From positions 49,968-113,967 of the forward strand of contig CALLKK010000016.1 in assembly GCA_938008435.1 (NCBI GenBank): a stretch of 64,000 nt of DNA, given 5' to 3'. This DNA comes from an uncultured Steroidobacter sp. (GTDB lineage: Bacteria; Pseudomonadota; Gammaproteobacteria; Steroidobacterales; Steroidobacteraceae). How positions within the stretch are numbered: position 1 is the first letter of the stretch; every line of letters begins with the position of its first letter. A program made the position numbers and the translations under genes. This document shows, piece by piece, positions 45,917 to 55,644 of this stretch. The notes below the pieces were generated by a model. That model worked only from the letters and a program-made list of their open reading frames with translations, was not told the DNA's origin and did not search any database.

Positions 45917-46969
45917 ATGGCGACCGCAACATGGGTGAAAGCCGCCGCGTGGGCGGCAGCGGCATCGGTTCTACTCATCGGCGCTTCCGCCGAAGCAAGC
46001 GACGAGCGCGAGTACACGGGTCTGCGCGTACATCTCGATAACGATTTGTTTGCAGGTTCGGGCAGCGATCGCGATTACACGGGCGGTCTTGGCGTGACGC
46101 TGTCCGGGACGGCCGCGCGCGACGGCATGCTCTCGCTCGATCCGCTGCTCGCATGGTTCGATGCATTGAGCGCAAACGAGTCGGCCGAGGCGCCGGCGGA
46201 AATCCATTACGCGCGGCAGTTCGGCTTGATGGCGTTCACGCCGAAGGACATTCAAACGAGCGAGCCGCAATACGACGATCGGCCGTACGCGAGCTTGCTG
46301 TTCATCGCGAACGGTCGCGTGCGTGTCGATCCGGATCGGCGCGGCGCGTGGTCAAGCAACCTGACGATCGGCGTGTTGGGCTTGCCGGTGTCCGAGCAGT
46401 TACAGAGCGCGATTCATGCGGTCGTCGGATCCGAGAAGCCGCGCGGCTACGACCATCAGATCTCGGACGGCGGCGAGCCGACGGCGCGCTACAGCCTCGC
46501 GCGGCACCTGCTCTGGATCGCGAATCCCGACGGCACGATGGACGTCAAGACGACGGTGCAAGGAAGCATCGGCTATCTCACGGAAGCGAGCGTCGGTATC
46601 TCGATGCGCATCGGCCGCTTCGATACGCCGTGGTGGAGCTTCGCGCCCGAGTTGACCGATTACATGGCGGCGCCGGTGCCGATCGTGTCCAGCCACGGCC
46701 GAGCGGAGCGTTATTTCTTCGCCGGCGCGCGTGTGAAGGCGCGTGCGTACAACGCCTTCTTGCAAGGGCAATTCCGCCACAGCGACGTGCGTTATTCGTT
46801 TTCCGAGATCGAGCCGATTCTCTTCGAAGCCTGGCTCGGCCTCGTGGTGCAGCTGCTCAATCAAACGCACTTGAGCTACACGCTCAACTATCAGACGGAA
46901 GAGATTCGCGACGGTCTGGCTGAGCGCGATGCCTGGTGGGGCGCCGTGCAGATCGTCCACACGTTCTGA
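45917..46969 (+). CDS. LpxR-like outer-membrane lipid A deacylase family protein (DUF2219)
   Basis: 350 residues from ATG 45917, preceded by GAAGGG 7 bases upstream; a GTG at 45896 is an alternative. The signal peptide ends near SAEAS. The mature barrel starts with the LpxR signature LRVHLDNDLFAGSGSDRDYTGG, which contains the conserved Asn-Asp pair of the active site, and continues with YDDRPYASLLFIANGR and EKPRGYDHQI. The family removes the 3'-acyloxyacyl group of lipid A from the outer membrane. The C-terminus ends with an aromatic residue (TF), typical of outer-membrane barrels. A strong terminator follows 30 bases on. Confidence 0.83.
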   Translation: MATATWVKAAAWAAAASVLLIGASAEASDEREYTGLRVHLDNDLFAGSGSDRDYTGGLGVTLSGTAARDGMLSLDPLLAWFDALSANESAEAPAEIHYARQFGLMAFTPKDIQTSEPQYDDRPYASLLFIANGRVRVDPDRRGAWSSNLTIGVLGLPVSEQLQSAIHAVVGSEKPRGYDHQISDGGEPTARYSLARHLLWIANPDGTMDVKTTVQGSIGYLTEASVGISMRIGRFDTPWWSFAPELTDYMAAPVPIVSSHGRAERYFFAGARVKARAYNAFLQGQFRHSDVRYSFSEIEPILFEAWLGLVVQLLNQTHLSYTLNYQTEEIRDGLAERDAWWGAVQIVHTF

Positions 46970-46999
46970 TTCGATCCCAAGTCCTCGACCCCCGCGTGT

Positions 47000-47024
47000 G
47001 CCGGCCGCAAGGCCGGCTTTTTTT
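47000..47024 (+). terminator. Rho-independent terminator after LpxR-like gene
   Basis: Perfect 7-bp GC stem (GCCGGCC/GGCCGGC) with a GCAA loop, followed directly by seven T residues. It lies 30 bases downstream of the stop at 46969 and is the clearest intrinsic terminator in the window. Confidence 0.92.
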
Positions 47025-47123
47025 CGGGGCTGGAGGCTGTAGCGAGAAGCGCGCAACGCGCGCCTGTTTCTGGAAGCGCCAAGAGAATGAGAAGGTTGCG
47101 CGCTACCGATCAACCTTCCAAGG

Positions 47124-49313
47124 CTAGGGACGTCTCGAGGGCTTGCGTGCCGGCAGGCGAACGCCTTTCAAGCCGGTGTGCTGCGTGCGTGCAGGCGTGG
47201 TGCCGCGCGGCGTGCGACGGCCTTCGGGCGCATTGCCCGTGCCGACGGGTTGCCAGGCGGGGACGAGCTGATGCTTGCCGGGACCGATCAGATCCGCGCG
47301 ACCCATGCGCCGCAGCGCTTCGCGAAGCATCGGCCAGTTGTTGGCATCGTGCCAACGCAAGAACGCCTTATGCAGGCGCCGGATCTTGAGGCCTTTCGGT
47401 ACGTGCACGGTTTCGCTGGTGCGCGTGACCTTGTGCAGCGGATTCTTGCCCGTGTGCCACATCGCCGTGGCGGTCGCCATCGGCGAGGGCAAGAAAGCCT
47501 GGACCTGATCGACGCGAAAACCATTGCGCTTCAGCCAGAGCGCAAGCTCGAGCATGTCCTCATCCGTCGTGCCGGGATGGGCCGCGATGAAGTAGGGAAT
47601 GAGATACTGCTCTTTGCCGGCCTCTTTCGAATACTTGTCGAACAGCTCCTTGAATCGATAGTACGTGCCGATGCCGGGCTTCATCATCTTCGACAGCGGC
47701 CCTTCGGAGATCGCCTCGGGTGCGATCTTGAGATAACCGCCGACGTGATGCTGCACGAGCTCTCTGACGTACTCCGGCGATTCCACCGCGAGGTCGTAGC
47801 GTACGCCCGAGCCGATGAGCACTTTCTTGATGCCGGGCAGCGTGCGCGCGCGGCGATATAGCTTGATGAGCGGCGTGTGGTCCGTGTTCAAGTTTGGGCA
47901 GATGCCCGGATACACGCATGACGGACGCCGGCACGCCGCTTCGATCGCGCGCGACTTGCACGCAAGGCGATACATGTTCGCCGTCGGTCCGCCCAAGTCG
48001 GAGATCACGCCGGTGAAGCCGGGCACCGTGTCGCGGACCGTCTCGATTTCCTTGATGATCGACTCTTCGGAGCGGCTTTGGATGATGCGGCCTTCGTGCT
48101 CGGTGATCGAACAGAAGGTACAGCCGCCGAAGCAGCCCCGCTGAATCGCGATCGAGAAGCGAATCATCTCGTAAGCGGGGATCTTCGCATTGCCGTACTT
48201 CGGATGCGGCACGCGCCGATACGGCAGCTCGTAGATCGCATCCATCTCCTTGGTCGTGAGCGGCAGCGGCGGCGGATTCAGCCACACGTCGACATCGCCA
48301 TGCCGCTGCACGAGCGCACGCGCATTGTGCGGATTCGACTCCATGTGCAGGATGCGCGAGGCGTGCGCATACAACACCGGATCGTCGCGCACCGCCTCGA
48401 ACGACGGCATGCGAATCACGGACCGTGCGCGCTCTGCGGTCGGCACGTGACGATGGAAGCGCACGACTTTGTGCTGCTGAGCGCCGCTGCTTTGATTCGC
48501 GCACGGCGGTACGTCGGCAGGCTGCGCGGTGCTCGGAGCTCGATGTCCGGACTTCGTCGTATCGGCGTACGGATCGACGGGCGGATTGAGCGGACCCGGT
48601 TCATCGACCGTTGTCGAGTCGATCTCGGTCCAACCTTCCGGCGTGCCGCGGCGCACGAAGGCCGTGCCGCGCAAGTCGGTGATCGATTCGATCGGCTCGC
48701 CGCGCGCGAGTCGGTGTGCGATCTCGACGATCTGCCGCTCGCCGTTGCCGTAGACCAATAGATCCGCGCGCGCATCGAGCAGGATCGAACGGCGCACTTT
48801 CTCCGACCAATAGTCGAAGTGCGCCACGCGCCGCAGGCTCGCCTCGATGCCGCCGATGATGATCGGCACCTCGCCGAATGCTTCGCGTACGCGTTGCGAG
48901 TAAACGATCACGGAACGATCCGGTCGCCTGCCGCCTTCGCCGTTCGGGGTGTAGGCGTCGTCGCTGCGAATGCGACGGTCCGCCGTATAGCGGTTGACCA
49001 TCGAATCCATGTTGCCGGCGGTCACGCCGAAGAACAGATTCGGTTTGCCGAGCTGCTCGAAATCGTGCGTCGAGTGCCAATCGGGCTGCGCGATGATGCC
49101 GACGCGGAAGCCTTGCGCTTCGAGGACGCGGCCGATGATCGCCATGCCGAAGCTCGGATGATCGACGTAGGCATCGCCGGTGACGATGATGATGTCGCAG
49201 CTGTCCCAGCCGAGCGCATCCATTTCCGCGCGCGACATGGGCAAGAAGGGCGCCGTCCCGAAACGGGACGCCCAATACTTGCGATAGGAGAATAGGTCGC
49301 GGGCGGGAGTCAT
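47124..49313 (-). CDS. YgiQ family radical SAM protein
   Basis: 729 residues from ATG 49313 (MTPARDLFSYRKYWASRFG); an open frame extends to 49469 but the extra 52 residues do not resemble the family. A B12-binding-like N-terminal region (DIIIVTGDAYVDHPSFGMAIIGRVL) is followed by the radical SAM core with CxxxCxxC in QRGCFGGCTFCSI. The C-terminal region has FLPSPMATATAMWHTGKNP, typical of YgiQ. The reaction is not established for the family. The C-terminal tail (about 690-729) is basic and repetitive. Confidence 0.93.
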   Translation of the reverse strand: MTPARDLFSYRKYWASRFGTAPFLPMSRAEMDALGWDSCDIIIVTGDAYVDHPSFGMAIIGRVLEAQGFRVGIIAQPDWHSTHDFEQLGKPNLFFGVTAGNMDSMVNRYTADRRIRSDDAYTPNGEGGRRPDRSVIVYSQRVREAFGEVPIIIGGIEASLRRVAHFDYWSEKVRRSILLDARADLLVYGNGERQIVEIAHRLARGEPIESITDLRGTAFVRRGTPEGWTEIDSTTVDEPGPLNPPVDPYADTTKSGHRAPSTAQPADVPPCANQSSGAQQHKVVRFHRHVPTAERARSVIRMPSFEAVRDDPVLYAHASRILHMESNPHNARALVQRHGDVDVWLNPPPLPLTTKEMDAIYELPYRRVPHPKYGNAKIPAYEMIRFSIAIQRGCFGGCTFCSITEHEGRIIQSRSEESIIKEIETVRDTVPGFTGVISDLGGPTANMYRLACKSRAIEAACRRPSCVYPGICPNLNTDHTPLIKLYRRARTLPGIKKVLIGSGVRYDLAVESPEYVRELVQHHVGGYLKIAPEAISEGPLSKMMKPGIGTYYRFKELFDKYSKEAGKEQYLIPYFIAAHPGTTDEDMLELALWLKRNGFRVDQVQAFLPSPMATATAMWHTGKNPLHKVTRTSETVHVPKGLKIRRLHKAFLRWHDANNWPMLREALRRMGRADLIGPGKHQLVPAWQPVGTGNAPEGRRTPRGTTPARTQHTGLKGVRLPARKPSRRP

Positions 49314-49434
49314 GGCAGGCGCAGCGCTGGCGGGACGCGGATGATAGCAGGAGCCGGTCGATGACCGGAGACGGACGTCTCGGTCCGCCTCCATCCAGCG
49401 GCGAGATTCGCTGAACGGCGCGCCGGCGTATGCC

Positions 49435-50043
49435 CTACGCCTTGCAGCCCGCGGCTCGTAATGCAGCACGCCGCCGCGCGGCGCTTACGGTCGAGACATA
49501 AGGCGAATCGGCGTCGTAGAGTCGCCACGGCTTGAGCGCCCATTCGCCTGCATAGTCGACCCCGATCCGTGGCCCGCGCTCGATCCGCGGTCGGCGCATT
49601 CTGGTCGGGCGCTCGATCCAAAGCGTATCGCCGAGCAGGTCTGCGCCATTGAGCGAGCGGTCGATGGACAGGGCGCGGCACAGCAAGCCCGGGCCGTGCG
49701 TGGTGTCCTCGATCCCGCTCACGGGTTCGAGCGCGCGGATCAGCACGGCGTGCGGCACGCCTTCCCGGGCGGTCACGACGTTCAGGCAGTGCCAGAACCC
49801 ATATATAAGGTATACGTACGCATGTCCCGGCGGCCCGAACATCACTTCCGTCCGGCGCGTGCGCCCCTTCGCCGAGTGCGCCGCGAGATCTTCCGGTCCT
49901 TGATACGCCTCGACCTCCACGATCCGCCCGACTTGCACACGATCCTGGTGCGCACGCACGAGATGCATACCGAGCAGCTCACGCGCCACGGTCAACGTGC
50001 CGCGTGCATAGAAGGAGCGGGGGAGGCGAACGGTTGAGGACAT
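49435..50043 (-). CDS. DNA-3-methyladenine glycosylase (AAG/MPG type)
   Basis: 202 residues with the AAG signatures: YARGTLTVARELLGMHLVR, GRIVEVEAYQGPEDLAAHSAKGRTRRTEVMFGPPGHAYVYLIYGFWHCLNVV and the substrate pocket segment GPGLLCRALSID. It removes alkylated purines from DNA in base-excision repair. It lies 122 bases upstream of ygiQ on the same strand. Confidence 0.94.
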   Translation of the reverse strand: MSSTVRLPRSFYARGTLTVARELLGMHLVRAHQDRVQVGRIVEVEAYQGPEDLAAHSAKGRTRRTEVMFGPPGHAYVYLIYGFWHCLNVVTAREGVPHAVLIRALEPVSGIEDTTHGPGLLCRALSIDRSLNGADLLGDTLWIERPTRMRRPRIERGPRIGVDYAGEWALKPWRLYDADSPYVSTVSAARRRAALRAAGCKA

Positions 50044-50180
50044 CGGATGCTATTTGAACGGAGCACGCTAGCGCGTCAAGGAGACCAGTCGGCAAGGAGG
50101 CCTCGCTGCGCTCCGGCAAGGAGGAGGCTAGCGCGTCACGGCGCTGCGTGCGCAGTGCGCGTCCGGCTCCAGCCTCCAGC

Positions 50181-51338
50181 CTAAAGCCTATCCCCATCCA
50201 CCTCCTGCAACGTCACCGCAACTTCGAACGTCCTGCCTTCGCGCCAGATGCGTAGCCGTACGCGATCGCCGACGCGTCTGTCGTCGAGCAGCGCGATGAG
50301 CTTGGCCACGCTGTCGACGCGTTCGCCGTCGAGCTCGAGAATCACATCGCCGGGCACGATGCTGCCGGTACGTTGAATGATTTCGATGCCGCGCAAGCCC
50401 GCCGCTTCGGCGCCGGAGCCTGGCGCAACGCGCAGCACTGCAACGCCGCTCAAACGCAGCTGACGCACGATCGCGCGATTGAGCGATTCGTCGACCTCGA
50501 TACCGAGGCTCGGCGGCGCGTAACGGCCCGTGGCGATGAGCTGCGGCACGACGCGGTTGACGGTGTCGACCGGAACGGCAAATCCAACGCCCGCGCTCGC
50601 GCCCGAAGGGCTGTAGATCGCGGTGTTCACGCCGATCAGGCGTCCTGCGCTATCGAGCAACGGACCGCCGGAATTGCCGGGATTGATCGCTGCATCGGTT
50701 TGAATGAGATGCGAGATGATCGTGCCGTCTTCGCTGCGCAGCGAGCGATCGAGCGCGGACACGATGCCGGTGGTGAGCGTCCAGTCGAGTCCGAAGGGGT
50801 TACCGATCGCGAACACCTTCTGACCGACGCGCAGATCGCCGCTCGTGCCGATCGGAATCGGCGGCGGCGCGTCGAAGCGCACCTTGATACGCAGCACTGC
50901 AAGGTCGTGCGCAGGGCTCGCGCCGACGAGCGCGGCCGGATAGTCGCGGCCATCGTTGAGCTTGACGGTCGCTTCCGAGGCGCCGGCGATGACGTGCAGA
51001 TTTGTGACGATGTGGCCGTGTTCGTCCCAGATGAAGCCTGAGCCGGTGCCGCGGGGCACGCTGTGCACGTTGCGTGTCCAGAAGTCGACCACCCGCGCGC
51101 GCGTGGTGATGAACACCACCGAGCCGCGCGCTCGCTCGAAGATCTCGATCGTTGCCTTCTCGTCTTCCGCCAAGTCGCCGCGCGGCATGACCGGCCGGGG
51201 TGCGGCATCGGCGCGTGTCAGCCACCAGCGCACATCGGGCACCACGTACCAGATCGTGAGGATCAGCAGCAGCGTCAGCAAGAAAAGCTGCGTGACGCTA
51301 CCCCCAAGGAGCTGCGGCGATCGGTTCGATGTTCTCAT
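50181..51338 (-). CDS. Membrane-anchored S1C trypsin-like protease with PDZ (DegS-like)
   Basis: 385 residues from ATG 51338; ATGs at 51356 and 51407 are possible and none has a strong ribosome site. One N-terminal membrane helix (about 16-34), then a trypsin-like domain with His in VTNLHVIAG, Asp in AHDLAVLRI and Ser in NPGNSGGPL, and one PDZ domain (about 275-375). A single PDZ and a membrane anchor match DegS/AlgW, which cleave anti-sigma factors in the envelope stress response. The gene is divergent from the M28 peptidase gene. Confidence 0.9.
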   Translation of the reverse strand: MRTSNRSPQLLGGSVTQLFLLTLLLILTIWYVVPDVRWWLTRADAAPRPVMPRGDLAEDEKATIEIFERARGSVVFITTRARVVDFWTRNVHSVPRGTGSGFIWDEHGHIVTNLHVIAGASEATVKLNDGRDYPAALVGASPAHDLAVLRIKVRFDAPPPIPIGTSGDLRVGQKVFAIGNPFGLDWTLTTGIVSALDRSLRSEDGTIISHLIQTDAAINPGNSGGPLLDSAGRLIGVNTAIYSPSGASAGVGFAVPVDTVNRVVPQLIATGRYAPPSLGIEVDESLNRAIVRQLRLSGVAVLRVAPGSGAEAAGLRGIEIIQRTGSIVPGDVILELDGERVDSVAKLIALLDDRRVGDRVRLRIWREGRTFEVAVTLQEVDGDRL

Positions 51339-51472
51339 GACGGTCGCTCTAGGCATTGCAAATGCCGCGGACGAGCCGGCTTGCGTGGTAGAGTCTTGCT
51401 TATTCATCCTGCGGCGAGACGGGTTCCAACTCCTGATCTTGCATGCGAGCTTCGGCATCGGAAGGGTCTGCT

Positions 51473-53194
51473 ATGCACACACCTCGTTCGCTTCCCGAAT
51501 ATCGTGCCATGACTTCGCTCTGCGTCGTGCTCGGTGCCCTGCTTGTCGCGGCGTGCAGTCGCGAGCAGCAGCCTGCGGCACCGAGTGCCGCGACGGCGGA
51601 GCAAGTGCAAGCCGCGGCTGCGCACATCACGGCCGACTATCTGCGGGAGCGCATCGCCGAGTTCTCCGCCGACGAATTCGAAGGCCGCGCGCCTGCGACG
51701 CCGGGCGATGCCAAGGCGCGCGCCTATTTGACCGAGCAGCTCGAGGCCATCGGCTTCGAGCCCTTGAACGGCGCCTGGGAGCAGCCGTTCGACGTCGTCG
51801 GCGTGACGGCGAAGATGCCGAAAGTGTGGACGTTCGAGCGCAATGGCAAGAGGCTCGCCTTCGAATGGTGGAACGACTACATCGCCGGCAGCGGTACGCA
51901 GCGCGAACGTGGCTCGATCGAGAACGCGGAGGTCGTCTTCGTCGGCTATGGCATCCAAGCGCCGGAGTACGAGTGGGACGATTTCAAGGGGCAGGACCTC
52001 AAGGGTAAGGTCCTGTTGATGCTCAACAACGATCCCGACTGGGATCCGAACCTGTTCGCCGGCGATACACGGCTCTATTACGGCCGCTGGACATATAAAT
52101 ATGAGAGCGCCGCGCGGCAGGGCGCCGTCGGCGCGATCATCATTCACACCACGCCGTCGGCCGGTTACCCATTCCAGGTGGTGCAGACCTCGTGGTCCGG
52201 CGAGCAGGTCGAGTTGCCCGATCGCGGCGAGCCGCGCATCGAGATCAAGAGCTGGTTGACCGAGGAAGCCGCGCGCAAGCTCGTGGCGTTCGCTGGTCAT
52301 GACCTCGACAAGCTCGTCGCGTCGGCACGATCGAAAGACTTTGCGCCCGTCCCGCTCGGTGTCACCACGTCGATTGCATTCGAGACGACCGTCAATCGTG
52401 CGAGCACCGCTAATGTCTACGGCGTGCTCAAGGGCAGCGATCCCAAGCTGCGCGACGAATACGTGATCTACACCGCGCACTACGATCATCTCGGCGTCGG
52501 CGAGCCGGACGCGCGCGGCGATACGATCTATAACGGCGCCATGGACAATGCTTCGGGCGTCGCGCAGTTGCTCGCCATCGGCAAAGCGTTCAAAGCGCTA
52601 CCGACGCCGCCGAGGCGTTCCATCATGCTGCTCTTCGTCGCCGCCGAAGAGCAGGGGCTGCTCGGCTCGCGGTACTTCGCCGAGAATCCGCCGATGCCGC
52701 CGGGCAGGATCGCCGCGAATCTCAACTTCGACAGCGCCAATATCTGGGGCCGCACGAAGGATCTCGTTTTCGTAGGCAAAGGCAAGTCGACGCTCGATGC
52801 CATCGTCGAGGAGGTCGCGACGTCGCAGGGCCGCACGGTGGTCGCCGATCAGTTCCCGGACCGCGGCTCGTTCTATCGCTCGGACCAGTTCAGCTTCGCG
52901 AAGATCGGCGTGCCGGCCCTGTACGTGAAGACAGGCACCGAGTTCGTCGGTCGGCCTGAAGGGTGGGGCAGGCAGCAAATCGAAGCGTACGAGCGCGATC
53001 ACTATCACCAACCGTCCGATGAGCTCACGGACGACTGGAACTTCGATGGGATGATCGAGGATGCGCAGCTCGGCTTCCTCGTTGGGCTGCGCGTCGCCAA
53101 CGACGATGCGTTGCCGGCTTGGACGCCGGGCGATGAATTCGAAGCGGCGCGCAAGCAGGCCCTCGAGGCGCTCGAACACACCCGCGGCGAGTAG
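51473..53194 (+). CDS. M28-family zinc peptidase lipoprotein
   Basis: 573 residues from ATG 51473, preceded by GGAAGGG 6 bases upstream. The signal peptide ends in lipobox VAAC. A PA-type insert (about 120-260, EVVFVGYGIQAPEYEWDDFKGQDLKGKVLLM) precedes the M28 domain with the zinc ligands in HYDHLGVG, NGAMDNASG, VAAEEQGLLGS, LNFDSAN and HYHQPSDE. Expected to be an aminopeptidase on the periplasmic side. Divergent from the S1C protease gene. Confidence 0.92.
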   Translation: MHTPRSLPEYRAMTSLCVVLGALLVAACSREQQPAAPSAATAEQVQAAAAHITADYLRERIAEFSADEFEGRAPATPGDAKARAYLTEQLEAIGFEPLNGAWEQPFDVVGVTAKMPKVWTFERNGKRLAFEWWNDYIAGSGTQRERGSIENAEVVFVGYGIQAPEYEWDDFKGQDLKGKVLLMLNNDPDWDPNLFAGDTRLYYGRWTYKYESAARQGAVGAIIIHTTPSAGYPFQVVQTSWSGEQVELPDRGEPRIEIKSWLTEEAARKLVAFAGHDLDKLVASARSKDFAPVPLGVTTSIAFETTVNRASTANVYGVLKGSDPKLRDEYVIYTAHYDHLGVGEPDARGDTIYNGAMDNASGVAQLLAIGKAFKALPTPPRRSIMLLFVAAEEQGLLGSRYFAENPPMPPGRIAANLNFDSANIWGRTKDLVFVGKGKSTLDAIVEEVATSQGRTVVADQFPDRGSFYRSDQFSFAKIGVPALYVKTGTEFVGRPEGWGRQQIEAYERDHYHQPSDELTDDWNFDGMIEDAQLGFLVGLRVANDDALPAWTPGDEFEAARKQALEALEHTRGE

Positions 53195-53293
53195 ATATTT
53201 GCGCTTGACGCTGCCGTTCGATTCTGTGACAAATCAACGTGCCCGTTGCGTCAGCGGCAGCGATGGGTACATAACCATAACGACGTGGGTTGC

Positions 53294-55498
53294 ATGAAGG
53301 CCTCTACTCCGGCCAAGAGCGTCCAGAAGAAGGCAGGAAAGCGCCAGGTTGCGCGAGACCGGGAGCAGCCCATCTCCTCGATCGCGGCCAGCATCGCCAC
53401 GCAGGCCAACGATGAATTGGCCCGCATGCTGCGCACCCTGCTCGGCAATCTCGACGGCATGGTGTATCGCTGCCGGGACGATGCGCACTGGACGATGGAG
53501 TTCGTGAGCGAAGGGTGCTTTCGGCTCACCGGCTATGAACCCGAAGATCTGCTGTTCAATCGCCGCGTCTCCTATCAAGGACTGATCCATCCCGACGATC
53601 GCAAGCGCGTGCGCGAAGAGGTCGACGCTGGATTGAGTGCCTCCGGCCGATTCGACAGCGAGTACCGCATCGTTCACGCGAGCGGCGACATCCGCTGGGT
53701 GTGGGAACGAGGCAGCGGCGTATACGACGAAACCGGCGTGCTGCTCGCCATCGAAGGCCTCGTGCAGGACGTCACCGCGCGCAAGCGCTCGCTGAGCGCG
53801 CTCAAGGAGGCCGAGCGCCGTTACTACAACCTCTTCGAGAACGCACTCGAAGGCATCTTCCGCACGACCCCGGCCGGCAAGTTCCTGGATGCGAATCCGG
53901 CGCTCGCGCGCATCTTCGGCTGCGAAACGCCGCTCGACCTCATGCGCACCTACACCGATCCGGCCACGCAGCTCTACATCGATCCGCGTCGTCGCGCGCA
54001 GTTCATCGAACTGCTCAATCGTCAGGGTTCGGTGAGCGGCTTCGAGTCCCAAGTGCGCAAGAAGAGCGGCGAGATCATCTGGATCTCCGAGAACGCGCGC
54101 GCGGTGCACGACGAAGACGGCAGCATCGTCTGCTTCGAAGGCACGGTGGAAGATGTCACCGAGCGCAAGCTCTATCAGGAGCGCATCGAGCAGCAAGCGA
54201 ACTACGACACGCTCACGGGACTTGCGAATCGCTCGCTCCTCAATGAGCGCCTGCACCAGGCGATTGCGAATGCCGCGCGCAACGGCACGCGGCTTGCCGT
54301 CGTGTTCGTCGATCTCGACCGCTTCAAGTTCATCAACGACAGCTTGGGCCACCATGTCGGCGACGAGCTGTTACGCGCGATCGCGGCGCGCTTGAAAGCC
54401 AACATGCGCGAGGGCGATACGGTCGCGCGCCTGGGCGGCGATGAGTTCGTCCTGCTCATCAACGGCGAGCGCAGCCCGGATACGATCGCCGCCGTGCTCG
54501 AGCGGATGCTCGAAGACATCTCGCGGCCCTGGTCGATTCCGGAAGGGGACTTCACTTTCACGTGTTCCATGGGCGTAGCGCTGTATCCGGACGACGGCGA
54601 CACCGCCGAAACGCTGCTCAAGCACGCCGACTCGGCGATGTACCGTGCGAAGGAGACGGGCCGCAACAACATTCAGTTCTTCACCAGACAGCTGAACGCT
54701 GCGATCACCGAAAGGCTTGAGCTCGAGAACAACCTGCGCCGCGCCCTCGATCGCCGTCAGTTCGAGCTCTGCTATCAGCCGCGCATCGATTTGCGCACGG
54801 GCCGCGTGATCGGCGCCGAAGCGCTCATTCGCTGGCGGCTCGGCAAGAATCGCGTGATCGCGCCGTCGCGCTTCATTCCGCTCGCCGAGGAGATCGGTCT
54901 GATCGCACCGATCGGTAAATGGGTACTGGAGACTGCCTGTCAGCAGGCCAAAGCATGGCAGGATGCGGGGCTCGATTCGCTCGTCGTGTCCGTGAACGTT
55001 TCCGCGCGGCAGTTCCATCAGAGCGATATCGTCGACACGATCGCGCAGGTGCTCGAGACTGCGAAGCTTGCGCCGTCTTCGCTCGAGATCGAGCTCACCG
55101 AAAGCGCCGTCATGCACGATGCCGAGCGCTTCGTCGCGATGTTGAACCAGCTCAACGATCTCGGCGTGCAGATTGCGATCGACGATTTCGGCACCGGCTA
55201 TTCGAGCTTGAGTTACCTCAAGCGCTTTCCGGTCGATCGACTCAAGATCGATCGCTCGTTCGTGCAGGACATCGCCACCGATGCGGACGATGCAACCATC
55301 GTGCGCACGATCATCGTGCTCGGCCACAATCTCGGCTTGAAGGTCGTCGCCGAAGGCGTCGAAACGCAGGAGCAGCTGGCGTTCCTACGCGAAAACGGTT
55401 GCGACGAGCTGCAAGGCTATTTGTTCGGCGCACCGATGTCCGGCGCGGATTTCGTGCGGTTGCTTCACAGCAGACCAAGCCCTACGCAGGCAGAATAG
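53294..55498 (+). CDS. PAS-PAS-GGDEF-EAL cyclic di-GMP protein
   Basis: 734 residues. Two PAS domains with PAC-like ends (about 40-165 and 170-300), then a GGDEF domain with the intact motif (ARLGGDEFVLL) and an EAL domain with GAEALIRW, NVSARQF, ELTESAVM and DDFGTGYSSLSYL. Both enzymatic halves look intact, so it may act as cyclase, phosphodiesterase or both. No membrane segment is seen, so it is cytoplasmic. The stop is 146 bases before the cas4-cas1 start, placing it directly next to the CRISPR locus. Confidence 0.93.
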   Translation: MKASTPAKSVQKKAGKRQVARDREQPISSIAASIATQANDELARMLRTLLGNLDGMVYRCRDDAHWTMEFVSEGCFRLTGYEPEDLLFNRRVSYQGLIHPDDRKRVREEVDAGLSASGRFDSEYRIVHASGDIRWVWERGSGVYDETGVLLAIEGLVQDVTARKRSLSALKEAERRYYNLFENALEGIFRTTPAGKFLDANPALARIFGCETPLDLMRTYTDPATQLYIDPRRRAQFIELLNRQGSVSGFESQVRKKSGEIIWISENARAVHDEDGSIVCFEGTVEDVTERKLYQERIEQQANYDTLTGLANRSLLNERLHQAIANAARNGTRLAVVFVDLDRFKFINDSLGHHVGDELLRAIAARLKANMREGDTVARLGGDEFVLLINGERSPDTIAAVLERMLEDISRPWSIPEGDFTFTCSMGVALYPDDGDTAETLLKHADSAMYRAKETGRNNIQFFTRQLNAAITERLELENNLRRALDRRQFELCYQPRIDLRTGRVIGAEALIRWRLGKNRVIAPSRFIPLAEEIGLIAPIGKWVLETACQQAKAWQDAGLDSLVVSVNVSARQFHQSDIVDTIAQVLETAKLAPSSLEIELTESAVMHDAERFVAMLNQLNDLGVQIAIDDFGTGYSSLSYLKRFPVDRLKIDRSFVQDIATDADDATIVRTIIVLGHNLGLKVVAEGVETQEQLAFLRENGCDELQGYLFGAPMSGADFVRLLHSRPSPTQAE

Positions 55499-55644
55499 CG
55501 CTTACACTGGGAGATGCGTCGCAGATTGCGTAGTGTGATGTGGCAGGAGAGGGAGATCTTGCTCGTAATCCGATAAGTCCTTCACAGATCGTACGTCGCC
55601 TTTTGCGCACGTTGTTCTGGTACAGATAAACCAGGATGGCGTGT

